From the NCBI GenBank assembly GCA_028284495.1, contig JANQRP010000003.1, forward strand, positions 124,001 to 188,000: DNA of 64,000 nt. The letters are read 5' to 3'. The notes under the pieces are model-generated. The model had not been told where the DNA came from. It was given only the letters and a program-made list of their open reading frames with translations, and did not search any database. This document shows positions 1 to 12,104 of the stretch, in pieces; the stretch's first letter is position 1; every line of letters starts with the position of its first letter. Made by a program: the position numbers and the translations under genes. The stretch is from Longimicrobiales bacterium (GTDB lineage Bacteria > Gemmatimonadota > Gemmatimonadetes > Longimicrobiales > Gaopeijiaceae).

Positions 1-1970
<1,970 letters not shown>

Positions 1971-2207
1971 GGTGGGCGGAACGCGGGCGCGGAGGGCGTC
2001 GGAGTGGGGACCGGACGAAATGGCAAGCCGGGAAGGTAGTCGGACGCGTGCGCCCGGTTCAACGTCGAACGCCCCGATGCCGGGCCGATCAACGTCCCGG
2101 CGTCGCCACGGGTCCCCGACGAAACGGCGACCTCGCCACCCCGGGGGTGCGGACCGTACCTTGGCCGACTCCCCGATCGACCGTGGCACCCCAGTTCGGA
2201 GACCAGC

Positions 2208-5200
2208 ATGGCCAGGCGTACTCTGCTTCCTCGATCCAGCTCGCTCGCCCTCGCGCTCGCGGCGAGCCTTCCCTTCGCTCCCCTGCTGGACGCCCAGTCG
2301 ATTCCCGGCCCGGTCGGCGAGATCGCGACCGAGTTCGACTCACTCGTGTTCCGGTCGATCGGACCGGCGACGATGTCCGGCCGCGTGGCCGATCTCGCCG
2401 TCTACGAGGCGAACCCGGCGGTCTTCTATGTCGCGACCGCGCACGGCGGCGTCTGGAAGACGGAGAGTAACGGCACGATGTACGAGCCGCTTTTCCAGGA
2501 CGAGGGACTGATCTCGACGGGTGACGTCACGATCTCGCAGTCGAACCCGAACCTCGTCTGGGTCGGAGCCGGCGAGTCCAACAACCGCCAGACCACGTCG
2601 TGGGGCGGCGGCGTCTACAAGTCGACCGACGGCGGCGCCACCTTCGAGCACATGGGGCTTCCGGAGTCCCGGCACATCAACCGCATCGTCATCCACCCCG
2701 ATGACAACGACATCGTGCTGGTGGCGGCGACCGGCCCGCTCTTCGGGCCGGGCGGTGATCGCGGGATCTTCCGGACCACGAACGCGGGCGCGACCTGGGA
2801 ACGGGTGCTCTTCGTCGACGAGGATACGGGCGGCACCGACCTCGTCTATGCGTCGGGCGACCCGAATGTGATGTACGCGGCGATGTACCAGCGCCGACGG
2901 ACGACCTGCTGCATGAACGGCGGTGGACCGGGGAGCGGTGTGTGGAAGTCCACCGACGCGGGCGCCACCTGGTCGAAGATCGAGGGCGGCGGATTCCCGG
3001 ACGGCCCGCTCGGACGGATCGCGCTCGACGTGTTCGATCTGGACAACGACATCGTGTACGCGCTCGTGCAGGCGCCGAGCCCGGACGACGAGGACGAGGA
3101 TCCCACGCAGGGCGTGTACCGATCCGACGACGCGGGCGCGACGTGGTCGCACATGGGCACCCGCAATCCGCGACCGATGTACTTCAGCCGGCTGGTCGTC
3201 GATCCGGTGGACCCCGACCGGGTCTACATGGGCGGGGTGGGGCTGCACCTCTCGGTCGACGCGGGCGCCAACTTCGAGACGGACGCCGCTCGCGCCATTC
3301 ACGACGACGTGCACGCGGTCTGGGTGAACCCCAACAACCCGAACCACGTCCTCATCGGCAACGACGGTGGTGTGGCGGTGTCGTACGACCAGAGTCGCAC
3401 ATGGCAGTTCCACCCGAACCTGCCGGTGGGACTCTTCTACCACGTCAACTACGACATGGAGCGGCCGTTCAACATCTGCGGCGGCATGCAGGACAACTAC
3501 AACTGGTGCGGGCCGAGCGCGACGCGCTTCCGCGGCGGGATCCAGAACTACGACTGGTTCCAGGTACGCGGCGGCGACGGCTTCGTCGCGATGCCCGACC
3601 TGAACGATCCGCGGATCGTCTACGCGGAGTCGCAGGGCGGCAACCTCGTCCGGCGCGACATCGTGACCGGCGAGTCGAAGGGCATCCGCCCCGGCGCGGC
3701 CAACGTGGTCAACGCGGACGAAGACGACTCGTATCGCTGGCACTGGGACACGCCCTTCATCCGCTCGCCGCACGATCCGGGCGTGTTGCTGGCCGCGGCC
3801 CATCGCGTCTTCCGCACGACCGACCGGGGCGACTCGTGGACCGTGCTCAGCGGCGACCTCACCACGAACACCGATCGCAACCAGATCGAGACGATGGGCG
3901 TGGTGAACACCGAGATCGGCATGGCGCGCAACGACGGGATCTCGCGATGGGGCACGGTCGTGTCGCTCGCGGAGTCGCCGTATCGGCCCGGCCTCTACTG
4001 GACCGGGAGCGACGACGGCCTGGTGCACGTGTCCACCGACGGCGGGGCCAGCTGGCGCGACGTCACGGGCAACATCCCCGGCATTCCGGCGCTGACCTGG
4101 GTGTCGGAGGTCGTGCCGTCGAAGTACGCCGAGGGTCGTGCGTACGTCACCGTGGACGCGCATCTCGAGAACGACTACTCACCCTACGTGTGGGTCACCG
4201 AGGACTTCGGCCGGACCTTCCGGTCGATCACGAACGGGCTCGCGGGTCAGAACGTGCGGACCCTCACGGAGGACCACCGGAATCCCGACGTGCTCTACGC
4301 GGGCACGGAGACGGGCCTCTTCGTGACGCTCGACCGAGGCGAGAGCTGGCGGCGCATTCGTGCCAACCTGCCCACCGTCCGGATCGACGAGATCACGCTG
4401 CACGAGCGCGACAACGCAATGCTGCTGGCGACGCACGGCCGCGCTCTCTTCGTGCTCGACCACGCCGAGCCGATCCAGGAGTACCGTCCCACGATGGCGG
4501 AGGGCGGGTCGGCGCAGCTCTTCAGCGTGCCCGACGCGCTCCAGTGGAAGTCGCTGGACGACCGGAACGACGAGTTCTGGGGGCACCAGTTCTTCGTGGG
4601 CGAGAACCCGCCGACCGACGCGATCATCAACGTGCACGTGCTCCGCACCGTGGACGAGATGTCGCTGAGGATCCACGACCGCAACGGTGCGCTCGTGCGC
4701 ACGATCGAGGCCCCGGAGGATCGACGCGCCCCGGGCATCCGCACGATCTGCTGGGATCAGCGGGTCCAGCCCATCGCTCCGCCGGATCTGGGTGAAGAGG
4801 GCGGTCAGGGCGGAGGCGGCTTCGGTGGATTCGGCGGAGGCGGAGGCGGGGGCGACATCGAGGGCATCCCCGCGCCGCAGCCGGAGGCGGGGTTCCGCTC
4901 GCGCAACCTGTGTGCCGGCATGAACACGCCGGGCACCGACGGGCCCTGGGTGACCCCGGGCGACTACCGCGTGGACCTGGTGGTCGACGGAGTCGTGGCG
5001 GATTCCGAGCCGATGACGATCCACCAGGACCCGGAGGTCCGGCTCAGCGTCACCGAGCGGACGGCCTACGACAACATCCTCCGTGACCTGCATGAGATGC
5101 GCCGCCAGGGGACGGACGCAGCCGCCCGCCTGACGCGTCTCTACCGCGCCATGGAAGGCGCGGCCGAGCAGATGGAGGACGAGAACGTTTCGGGCGACGT

Positions 5201-5510
5201 CGAGGACGACTTCGAGGCCTTCCAGGAGGCGTTCGACGAGCTCCGGGCGAAGTTCGGAGTACCGCTGGGCCAGCGCGGGTTCGGGGGCGGGGGCGGCGAC
5301 AACGCGCTCGCCGCCGTGGCGGGAATCGCCGGCGAGATCTCAGCGTTCTGGGAGACGCCGAGCGACGCGCTCGTCGCGCGCTACTACGGTGCCAAGGCCT
5401 CGTTCCGCGCCGCGATGGAGGAGGTCGAGCCGTTCATCGAGCGGGCTCGCGGTCTCGGCGCCGCACTCGCCGAGGAGGGCGTCAGCATGGAGGTGCCCGG
5501 CGGGATGTAG
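2208..5510 (+). CDS. Secreted VPS10/BNR-repeat (WD40/YVTN-like) glycosyl hydrolase-family protein
   Basis: Signal peptide (MARRTLLPRSSSLALALAASLPFAPLLDAQS), many GVWKSTDAGATW / GIFRTTNAGATWERV Asp-box repeats, C-terminal Gly-rich segment. Confidence 0.88.
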   Translation: MARRTLLPRSSSLALALAASLPFAPLLDAQSIPGPVGEIATEFDSLVFRSIGPATMSGRVADLAVYEANPAVFYVATAHGGVWKTESNGTMYEPLFQDEGLISTGDVTISQSNPNLVWVGAGESNNRQTTSWGGGVYKSTDGGATFEHMGLPESRHINRIVIHPDDNDIVLVAATGPLFGPGGDRGIFRTTNAGATWERVLFVDEDTGGTDLVYASGDPNVMYAAMYQRRRTTCCMNGGGPGSGVWKSTDAGATWSKIEGGGFPDGPLGRIALDVFDLDNDIVYALVQAPSPDDEDEDPTQGVYRSDDAGATWSHMGTRNPRPMYFSRLVVDPVDPDRVYMGGVGLHLSVDAGANFETDAARAIHDDVHAVWVNPNNPNHVLIGNDGGVAVSYDQSRTWQFHPNLPVGLFYHVNYDMERPFNICGGMQDNYNWCGPSATRFRGGIQNYDWFQVRGGDGFVAMPDLNDPRIVYAESQGGNLVRRDIVTGESKGIRPGAANVVNADEDDSYRWHWDTPFIRSPHDPGVLLAAAHRVFRTTDRGDSWTVLSGDLTTNTDRNQIETMGVVNTEIGMARNDGISRWGTVVSLAESPYRPGLYWTGSDDGLVHVSTDGGASWRDVTGNIPGIPALTWVSEVVPSKYAEGRAYVTVDAHLENDYSPYVWVTEDFGRTFRSITNGLAGQNVRTLTEDHRNPDVLYAGTETGLFVTLDRGESWRRIRANLPTVRIDEITLHERDNAMLLATHGRALFVLDHAEPIQEYRPTMAEGGSAQLFSVPDALQWKSLDDRNDEFWGHQFFVGENPPTDAIINVHVLRTVDEMSLRIHDRNGALVRTIEAPEDRRAPGIRTICWDQRVQPIAPPDLGEEGGQGGGGFGGFGGGGGGGDIEGIPAPQPEAGFRSRNLCAGMNTPGTDGPWVTPGDYRVDLVVDGVVADSEPMTIHQDPEVRLSVTERTAYDNILRDLHEMRRQGTDAAARLTRLYRAMEGAAEQMEDENVSGDVEDDFEAFQEAFDELRAKFGVPLGQRGFGGGGGDNALAAVAGIAGEISAFWETPSDALVARYYGAKASFRAAMEEVEPFIERARGLGAALAEEGVSMEVPGGM

Positions 5511-5560
5511 TTCCCGGGACGCCTCAGCCGGCCACGGTTCGGGCCGGCACCACGAGCCCA

Positions 5561-5595
5561 CGGGGCGGGGGGAGATCGAAACTCCCTCCGCCCCG
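5561..5595 (+). terminator. GC-rich hairpin, candidate intrinsic terminator
   Basis: CGGGGCGGGGGGAG-atcgaaa-CTCCCTCCGCCCCG, near-perfect stem with one mismatch, between two genes. Confidence 0.55.
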
Positions 5596-5648
5596 GTTCG
5601 TAGTTGAAGTCGAGGAGCTATACCCCCACCGAAACGCGAGCGCGACCC

Positions 5649-5999
5649 ATGGGAATCCTGATCGACTGGCTCATTCTCACCGTGGCCGTGTGGATCACCG
5701 CGGCGGTCCTGCCCGGCGTCCACGTCAAGAGCTTCGGCAGCGCGTTCGGGGTGGCGGCGATCTTCGGGCTGCTCAGCTGGGCGCTCGGATGGCTGCTCTG
5801 GACCGTCCTCGCCGTCGGGACCCTCGGGATCGCGGTCGCGCTGGCGTTCCTCACCCGCTGGATCATCTACGCGATCCTGCTGACGATCACCGACAAGGTC
5901 AGCGACTCGCTGACGATCGACAGCTTCGGCTGGGCGGTCGGCGCGGGTGCGATGATGTCGGTCCTGGGTACGGCGGCGCAGCGGATCATCGGCGGGTAG
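5649..5999 (+). CDS. Small 3-4 TM membrane protein (phage holin family 4-like)
   Basis: MGILIDWLILTVAVWITAAVLPGVHVKSFGSAFGVAAIFGLLSW...; hydrophobic helices and the LPGVHV pattern typical of the family. Confidence 0.75.
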   Translation: MGILIDWLILTVAVWITAAVLPGVHVKSFGSAFGVAAIFGLLSWALGWLLWTVLAVGTLGIAVALAFLTRWIIYAILLTITDKVSDSLTIDSFGWAVGAGAMMSVLGTAAQRIIGG

Positions 6000-6273
6000 G
6001 ACCGGGTCCGCGCAGGGCGCGTCCTCGAGCCCGGCGGGTCGATCGGCACGTCCACGGCCACTGCCCCCTCGGGCACATCGAGGACTCCGCCTGGGCGACC
6101 GGATCCCGGACGACGGCTCCCGCCACCTCGTCCCCGGTGACGTCACCGCCGGACTCCCACGCCGCCGACAGCGCGCCGTCGACCGCCGCCACGGCATCCC
6201 ACGACACCGGTGCATCGACCGCGAGGGTGAGCGCGAGACCCGCGGCGATCGGCTTGAATGTCCTGCGGTTCAT
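5986..6273 (-). CDS. Possible small secreted protein (uncertain)
   Basis: MNRRTFKPIAAGLALTLAVDAPVSWDAVAAVDG looks like a signal peptide with GGAG upstream; the C-terminal half is Arg-rich and may be out of frame. Confidence 0.25.
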   Translation of the reverse strand: MNRRTFKPIAAGLALTLAVDAPVSWDAVAAVDGALSAAWESGGDVTGDEVAGAVVRDPVAQAESSMCPRGQWPWTCRSTRRARGRALRGPGPTRR

Positions 6274-6490
6274 CGGAGTGCTCCATGTGGGAGTGGGTCG
6301 TGTCGTTCACATGGGGGTTCGCACGATCGACCCGTACGGATGTGTCCCGAGCCAAGGGGGCTTGTGACGGCTGCCGCACCTCACGCTTCCAGCCCCTTGA
6401 CCCCGGGCCGGCGTGAGCCGCACGGTGCAGATCCGCGACGGCGGCGAACCTCGCCTCCGCGCGTTCGGATCCATTCCACGGAGGTGGGTG

Positions 6491-7606
6491 ATGGGCGGTG
6501 TGCGGCTGCTGGTGGGCACGGCGAAGGGACTCTTCATGGCGACCTCCGACGAGGCACGCCGCGAGTGGACCGTGAAGGGCCCGGAGTTCGGCGGCTGGCA
6601 GGTGATGCACGCCAAGGCGTCCCCCGCGAATCCCGATCGCATCTGGGCCTCCGTCTGGACCGACTGGCACGGGCAGGTCGTACACCGCTCCGACGACGGC
6701 GGCGAGACGTGGGACACGGTCGGCAACGACTTCGCCTACGAGGGCGACCCGGGCGAGCATCCCTGGTACGACGGCACACCCCGACCCTGGACCTTCAAGC
6801 GGATCTGGCACTTCGAGCCCTCGCCCCACGACCCGGACACGGTGTGGGCGGGGGCGGAGGACGCCGCGCTCTTCAAGTCGACCGATGGCGGACACACGTG
6901 GTCCGAGATCGCCGCCTTCCGTACCGGCAACACGCCGGAGTCGTGGGGCCCCGGCGCCGGCGGCCTCTGCCTCCACACGCTCCTCGTGGATCCTGGCGGC
7001 TCGGGCCGCATGTACGCCGCGGTGTCGGCGGCCGGCGCCTTCCGGAGCGACGATCACGGCGAGACGTGGAAGCTCATCAACACCGGGCTCCAGTCCGACT
7101 ACCTGCCGGAGCCCGAGGCGCCCGTCGGACACTGTGTCCACAACCTCGCGATGCACCCGTCGAGCCCCGACACGGTGTTCATGCAGAAGCACTGGCACGT
7201 CTGTCGGAGTGACGACGCAGGCGAGCACTGGCGGATGGTGAGCGGGAATCTGCCCAGCGATTTCGGCTTTCCGATCGCGGTGCACGCCAACGAGCCGGAG
7301 ACCATTTACGTGGTGCCCATCAAGAGTGACGCGGAGCACTACCCGCCCGACGGGAGGCTCCGCGTGTACCGCAGCCGCTCGGGCGGGGAGAGCTGGGAAG
7401 CGCTCACCGAGGGCCTGCCCCAGGCCAACTTCCGGCAGAACATCCTGCGCGACGCGATGAGCGTGGACACGCTCGATCCGTGCGGGATCTACTTCGGGAG
7501 CACCGGCGGTGGGCTGTTCGCCTCGAACGACGCCGGCGACAGCTGGGTGCCGGTTGCCGAGCACCTTCCCCGGATCCACTCCGTCGAGGCGCAGGTCCTG
7601 CGGTGA
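6491..7606 (+). CDS. BNR/Asp-box repeat beta-propeller (exo-alpha-sialidase-like) protein
   Basis: [36 protein letters not shown] with repeated [42 protein letters not shown]. Confidence 0.85.
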   Translation: MGGVRLLVGTAKGLFMATSDEARREWTVKGPEFGGWQVMHAKASPANPDRIWASVWTDWHGQVVHRSDDGGETWDTVGNDFAYEGDPGEHPWYDGTPRPWTFKRIWHFEPSPHDPDTVWAGAEDAALFKSTDGGHTWSEIAAFRTGNTPESWGPGAGGLCLHTLLVDPGGSGRMYAAVSAAGAFRSDDHGETWKLINTGLQSDYLPEPEAPVGHCVHNLAMHPSSPDTVFMQKHWHVCRSDDAGEHWRMVSGNLPSDFGFPIAVHANEPETIYVVPIKSDAEHYPPDGRLRVYRSRSGGESWEALTEGLPQANFRQNILRDAMSVDTLDPCGIYFGSTGGGLFASNDAGDSWVPVAEHLPRIHSVEAQVLR

Positions 7607-7953
7607 CGCCACCGGCCGACCCCGGCGGCATCCGGGGCGGCGACCCCCCGGGCGTCGACGTCACCGTGGTACTTCCCGTCCAGCTGAGAATGCTCGCCGA
7701 CATCGACGGCGCCGTGACGGTCACGGTCGCCGCCGAACCCACCGTGGCGGATGTCCTCGAGGCGCTCGAGGCCATGCATCCCGCACTTCGCGGGACCATT
7801 CGGGATCGGCGTACGGGCGAGCGCCGGGCGTACGTGCGGTACTTCTCGTGCGGGCGGGACGTCTCGCACGATCCGCCCGACGCGCCGATCGAGCCGGAGG
7901 TGCTCGAGGGTCGCGAGGTGTTCCGGGTGCTCGGAGCGATCTCGGGCGGCTGA
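7603..7953 (+). CDS. MoaD/ThiS-family ubiquitin-like protein ending in GG
   Basis: GTG start overlapping upstream TGA (GTGA); [49 protein letters not shown]...VLGAISGG. Confidence 0.75.
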   Translation: MTPPADPGGIRGGDPPGVDVTVVLPVQLRMLADIDGAVTVTVAAEPTVADVLEALEAMHPALRGTIRDRRTGERRAYVRYFSCGRDVSHDPPDAPIEPEVLEGREVFRVLGAISGG

Positions 7954-7984
7954 GCCGGTCGGCCACGGCCACGGCGGGCCGTGT

Positions 7985-8006
7985 AACGACCCGGCGACGG
8001 GTCGTT
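7985..8006. terminator. Perfect 8-bp-stem hairpin
   Basis: AACGACCC-GGCGAC-GGGTCGTT in the intergenic region after the MoaD-like gene. Confidence 0.45.
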
Positions 8007-8033
8007 GGGGATTCCAGCGGCGGTGGGTACACT
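8005..8033 (+). promoter_or_regulatory. Candidate sigma70-type promoter for the metallophosphoesterase gene
   Basis: TTGGGG - 17 bp - TACACT, 44 bp before ATG 8077. Confidence 0.35.
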
Positions 8034-8076
8034 CCGGAACATCCGCCCGTCATGGACTCCGCTCGACGCCACCGCC

Positions 8077-8835
8077 ATGCGCTACGCCCTGATCAGCGAC
8101 ATTCACGGCAACCTTCCGGCGCTCGACGCCGTGCTGGACCACATCGACGACCGGGACGACCTCGACGCGATCTACCATCTCGGCGACCTGGTGGGCTACG
8201 CACCCTTCCCGGACGAGGTCGTGGAGCGGCTCGCGGAGTGGGGGATTCCGGGCGTCGCGGGCAACTACGACTCGACCACGGCGACCGACTACGAGCACTG
8301 CGGCTGCCGCTACGAGGATCCCCGCCAGGAAGAGCTCTCGCACCGGTCCTACGAGTGGACGCGCGCGCATGTGAGTGCCGAGACGAAGCGAAGGCTCGGC
8401 GCGCTCCCCTTCCGGATCGACCTCAGGCCGCTGGGCGGTCACACCGGGGGCCCCCGGCTGATCCTCGTGCACGGCAATCCCGTCCTCAACACGGTCTACT
8501 GGACGGAGGACCGTTCAGACGGCTTCTGCGCGCAGATGGCGAAGAAGCTGGGCGCGCGTGAGGGCGACTGGGTCGCGTTCGGGCACACCCACCTGCCGTG
8601 GCACCGCGAGGTGGAGGGTGTCCACTTCGTGAACACGGGGTCGGTCGGCCGTCCCAAGGACGGAGACCCCCGGGCGGGCTACGTGACGCTCGACTTCGGG
8701 GAGGACGGGGCCGGAGCGGTGGAGTTCGTGCGCGTCGGGTACGACGTGGAGCGCACCGCGGCCGCGATCCGCGAGAGCGACCTGCCCGACGAATTCGCGA
8801 CGTTCCTGGAGTCGGGGGGCGCCCGGCTCGACTGA
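8077..8835 (+). CDS. Calcineurin-like metallophosphoesterase
   Basis: MRYALISDIHGNLPALDAVLDHI...YHLGDLVGYAPFPDE...GNYDST...FGHTHLPW. Confidence 0.92.
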   Translation: MRYALISDIHGNLPALDAVLDHIDDRDDLDAIYHLGDLVGYAPFPDEVVERLAEWGIPGVAGNYDSTTATDYEHCGCRYEDPRQEELSHRSYEWTRAHVSAETKRRLGALPFRIDLRPLGGHTGGPRLILVHGNPVLNTVYWTEDRSDGFCAQMAKKLGAREGDWVAFGHTHLPWHREVEGVHFVNTGSVGRPKDGDPRAGYVTLDFGEDGAGAVEFVRVGYDVERTAAAIRESDLPDEFATFLESGGARLD

Positions 8836-8846
8836 TCGGGCCGCGA

Positions 8847-11800
8847 TCAGTCCCCGGCGGCGATCGGCTGCGGCACCGCGTCCGAGGGCGTGGGCCCACC
8901 CCGGAGCCACTCCTGGATCTCCATCTGGACCGTCGCCAGCGCCGGCACCACCAGCATGAGGATTACCGTCGCGAACACGATGCCGAAGGCGAGGGCCGCC
9001 GCCATCGGGATCAGGAACTGCGCCTGCAGGCTCCGCTCGAAGGTGATCGGCGCGACGCCGAGGAAGGTCGTGAGCGACGTGAGCAGGATCGGCCGGAAGC
9101 GGGTCTTGGCGGCGTCGATGACGGACTCGTGAATGCCGAGGCCGTTCCTTCGGTTCTCGTTCATGAAGTCGATCATGACGAGCGAGTCGTTCACGACCAC
9201 CCCGGACAGGCCGATGATGCCGAAGAGCGAGAGCAGGCCGACGGGAATGCCGAGCAGGAGGTGCCCCAGGAGGGCACCCACGACCCCGAACGGCACGGCG
9301 GCCATGATGACCAGCGGCTGGACGTACGAGCCGAAGGGGATCGCCAGAAGCGCGTAGATCGCGACGAGCGCGAGCGCGAGACCGGTCGCGATGGCGCCCG
9401 ACGTTTCGCCCTGTTCCTGGGTGCTGCCCCCGAATTGCCAGACGAGGCGCGGGTCCTGCCCGGACATGTCGGCGAGGACCCCTGACGCGAGCGCGGCGTT
9501 CACCTCGTCCGAACTGGTGATCTGGTTGTCGATCCGCGCCGTCACGGTGAGGACGCGTCGCCCGTCGCGCCGGCTGATGGACGTCGGCGACGTGCCGAAC
9601 GAGACCTCGGCGACCTGCGAGAGCGGCACTTCGCCGCCGTTCGGCGTTCGCACGCGGTAGGCCTCCACGTCGGCGATCGCGTCCCGCTCGTGCTCGGGGA
9701 GCCGGACGTACACCCGCACGTCCTCCCGTCCCCGCTGGATGCGCAGCGCCTCGTCGCCGAAGAAGGCCGCACGGACCTGGCGGGCGACGTCGTCGAGCGT
9801 GAGGCCGAGGGTGCGGGCCGCGGGCTTCATCTCGAGCTGGATCTCGCGTAGTCCGGTGGACTCGTCGGACCGGATGTCGAAGACGCCCTCGAACTGCGCG
9901 AGGTCCTCGAGTACGCGGTCTCCGAGGTCCGCGAGCAGTTCGGAGTCCGGATGCGAGAGTTCGACCTGGACATCCGGGCCGCCTCCGATGACGCTCGACG
10001 CGAAGGTCAGCGATCGGGCGCCCAGGACGTCGCCGACCTCCTCCCGCCACATCGCCTCGAACCGCACCGAGGAGATGTCGCGACGCTCCGCCTCGAGCAG
10101 CTTGAACTCGACGGACGCGAGGTTCGCCTGCGCGACGCCCGCACCGGTGGATCCGGTCGGCCCCTGACCTGCGGCCTGCTGGCCGATGGTGAGGTTCACA
10201 CCCTCGACGAGTGGCGGCAGCCCCTCGCGGCGCTCCGACGCCAGCCGTTCCTCTACGCGCCGGCCGGCGGCCTCGATCCGGTCGGCGACCTCACGGGTGC
10301 GCGCCGCCGGGGTGCCCTCCGCCATCTCGAGGTTGGCCGTGACCTCGTCCCCCTCGACCTCGGGGAAGAACTGCACACGGAGGATGCCTGCCGGGACGAG
10401 CGCGACGGTCAGCACGATCATCGCCAGCGCGCTTGCGATCACCACGCTCGGCGTGCGCACCGAGAACTTCAGGGCGCGGTCGAGCGGTCCGGCGATGAAC
10501 CGCTTCAGTGCGTTGTCGACCCGCGTGCGGAGCCGGTCGAAGAAGCGGAGGACCCGGTTCCCTGCCGCCCGGTCGGGGGGCGGCAGGTGGGAGAGGTGAT
10601 TCGGGAGAATGAAGAGGGACTCGATCAGCGAGAGCGCCAGCACCGCGATCACGATCACCGGGATGTCGCCGAGGATCTTGCCGAAGGTGCCGGGGATCAG
10701 CAGCAGCGGCGTGAACGCGACGATGGTCGTGAGCACCGCGAAGGTCACCGGCCCCCGGATCCGGAGCGCACCCTTCACCGCGGCGCGCTGGGGTGCGACG
10801 CCCTTCTCCCGTTCGGCGTAGATGTTCTCGCCGACCACGATCGCGTCGTCCACGACGATGCCGATCGCCAGGATGAAGCCGAACAGGGAGAGCGTATTGA
10901 TCGACACGCCGACCATGATCATCACGAGCAGCGTACCGACGAACGAGACGCCGATCCCGACCGCCGTCCAGAATGCCAGGCGGATGTCGAGGAAAAGGGT
11001 GAGCGCGGTCAGGACCAGCAGGAGCCCGATGATGGCGTTCTTGATCAGCAGGTTCAGGCGGCCCTTCAGGACGGTCGAGCTGTCCTCCCACACGTCGAGG
11101 CTCACGCCCTCGGGAAGCGACGGACGGATGGAGGCGTCCAGCTCGGCGTAGACCGCTTCCACGATCTCGAGCACGCGCTCGTCGGCCGTCCGGAACACCT
11201 CGACGAATGCGGCAGGATTCCCGTTGTAACGGCTGACCAGGTCGGTGTCCTGAAAGCCGTCCACGATGGTCGCGATCTGCCCGAGCCGGACGACGGTGCC
11301 GTCGGGGCGGGCGAGCACGACGAGGTCCTCGAAGTCCTGCTGCGTGTAGTTCTGACCGAGCGTCCGGATCCGAACCTGCTCGTCGCTCGTGTCGATGCTG
11401 CCAGCCGAGAGATCGAGCGAGCCGCTGCGCACCGTGGCGGCGATCTGGTTCATGGTGAGCCCGAGCGCGCGGAGCCGATCCTGGGAGATCTCGATCGAGA
11501 TCTCGTACGGCCGAACGCCCGAAGTGGTCACGTAGGAGACCTCGTCGAGCAGCGAGAGCGCGTCCTCGGTGCGGTACGCGATCTCCTTGAGGGTGCGCTC
11601 GCTGGCGTTGCCGTGGACGGCGAGCCGGATCACGCTCGACCGATTCGACAGTTCGCGCACCTCCGGACGGTCCGCTCCGACCGGGAAGGTCTGGATCTGG
11701 TCGACCTCCGACTTGATCTCGTCCAGCGCCTTCTGGATGTCCGTCCCGAGCTTGAGTTCGACGGTGACGGCACCGAGTCCCTCGGAGGCCGTCGCGTTGA

Positions 11801-12104
11801 TCTCGTCGATGCCTTCGACCGCCTCGATCGCCTCCTCGACCTTCTGGACGATCGCCTCCTCGACCTCGTCCGGATTGGCGCCCGGGTAGGCCACCGTCAC
11901 CTGGATCGTGTCGAGGCTGAACTCGGGAAAGACCTCCTGGACGAGGCGGCCGGCCGAGAAGACGCCGGCCACGACGAGGAACACCAGAAGCAGGTTCGCC
12001 GCGACGCCGTTGCGGGCCATGTAGGCGATCGGACCCGTGGCGGCATCGGCCCGCCGCTCGGCCTCGTTGCGCGGCGGCGCCTCGTTGTCGCGCTGGTCGG
12101 TCAC
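8847..12104 (-). CDS. RND efflux transporter permease (AcrB/MdtB-like)
   Basis: 1085 aa; MARNGVAANLLLVFLVVAGVFS, VVVNDSLVMIDFMNENRR, typical RND TM4/TM10 segments. Confidence 0.95.
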   Translation of the reverse strand: MTDQRDNEAPPRNEAERRADAATGPIAYMARNGVAANLLLVFLVVAGVFSAGRLVQEVFPEFSLDTIQVTVAYPGANPDEVEEAIVQKVEEAIEAVEGIDEINATASEGLGAVTVELKLGTDIQKALDEIKSEVDQIQTFPVGADRPEVRELSNRSSVIRLAVHGNASERTLKEIAYRTEDALSLLDEVSYVTTSGVRPYEISIEISQDRLRALGLTMNQIAATVRSGSLDLSAGSIDTSDEQVRIRTLGQNYTQQDFEDLVVLARPDGTVVRLGQIATIVDGFQDTDLVSRYNGNPAAFVEVFRTADERVLEIVEAVYAELDASIRPSLPEGVSLDVWEDSSTVLKGRLNLLIKNAIIGLLLVLTALTLFLDIRLAFWTAVGIGVSFVGTLLVMIMVGVSINTLSLFGFILAIGIVVDDAIVVGENIYAEREKGVAPQRAAVKGALRIRGPVTFAVLTTIVAFTPLLLIPGTFGKILGDIPVIVIAVLALSLIESLFILPNHLSHLPPPDRAAGNRVLRFFDRLRTRVDNALKRFIAGPLDRALKFSVRTPSVVIASALAMIVLTVALVPAGILRVQFFPEVEGDEVTANLEMAEGTPAARTREVADRIEAAGRRVEERLASERREGLPPLVEGVNLTIGQQAAGQGPTGSTGAGVAQANLASVEFKLLEAERRDISSVRFEAMWREEVGDVLGARSLTFASSVIGGGPDVQVELSHPDSELLADLGDRVLEDLAQFEGVFDIRSDESTGLREIQLEMKPAARTLGLTLDDVARQVRAAFFGDEALRIQRGREDVRVYVRLPEHERDAIADVEAYRVRTPNGGEVPLSQVAEVSFGTSPTSISRRDGRRVLTVTARIDNQITSSDEVNAALASGVLADMSGQDPRLVWQFGGSTQEQGETSGAIATGLALALVAIYALLAIPFGSYVQPLVIMAAVPFGVVGALLGHLLLGIPVGLLSLFGIIGLSGVVVNDSLVMIDFMNENRRNGLGIHESVIDAAKTRFRPILLTSLTTFLGVAPITFERSLQAQFLIPMAAALAFGIVFATVILMLVVPALATVQMEIQEWLRGGPTPSDAVPQPIAAGD

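Noticed and set aside
2340-4163. 607-aa minus-strand ORF antisense to the BNR-repeat gene
   Set aside because: Shadow ORF caused by high GC3; low-complexity R/V/H-rich translation, no domain signature.
4800-4860. Gly-rich repeat GGQGGGGFGGFGGGGGGGD
   Set aside because: Low-complexity linker in the BNR protein; common in secreted proteins and not evidence of a distinct system.
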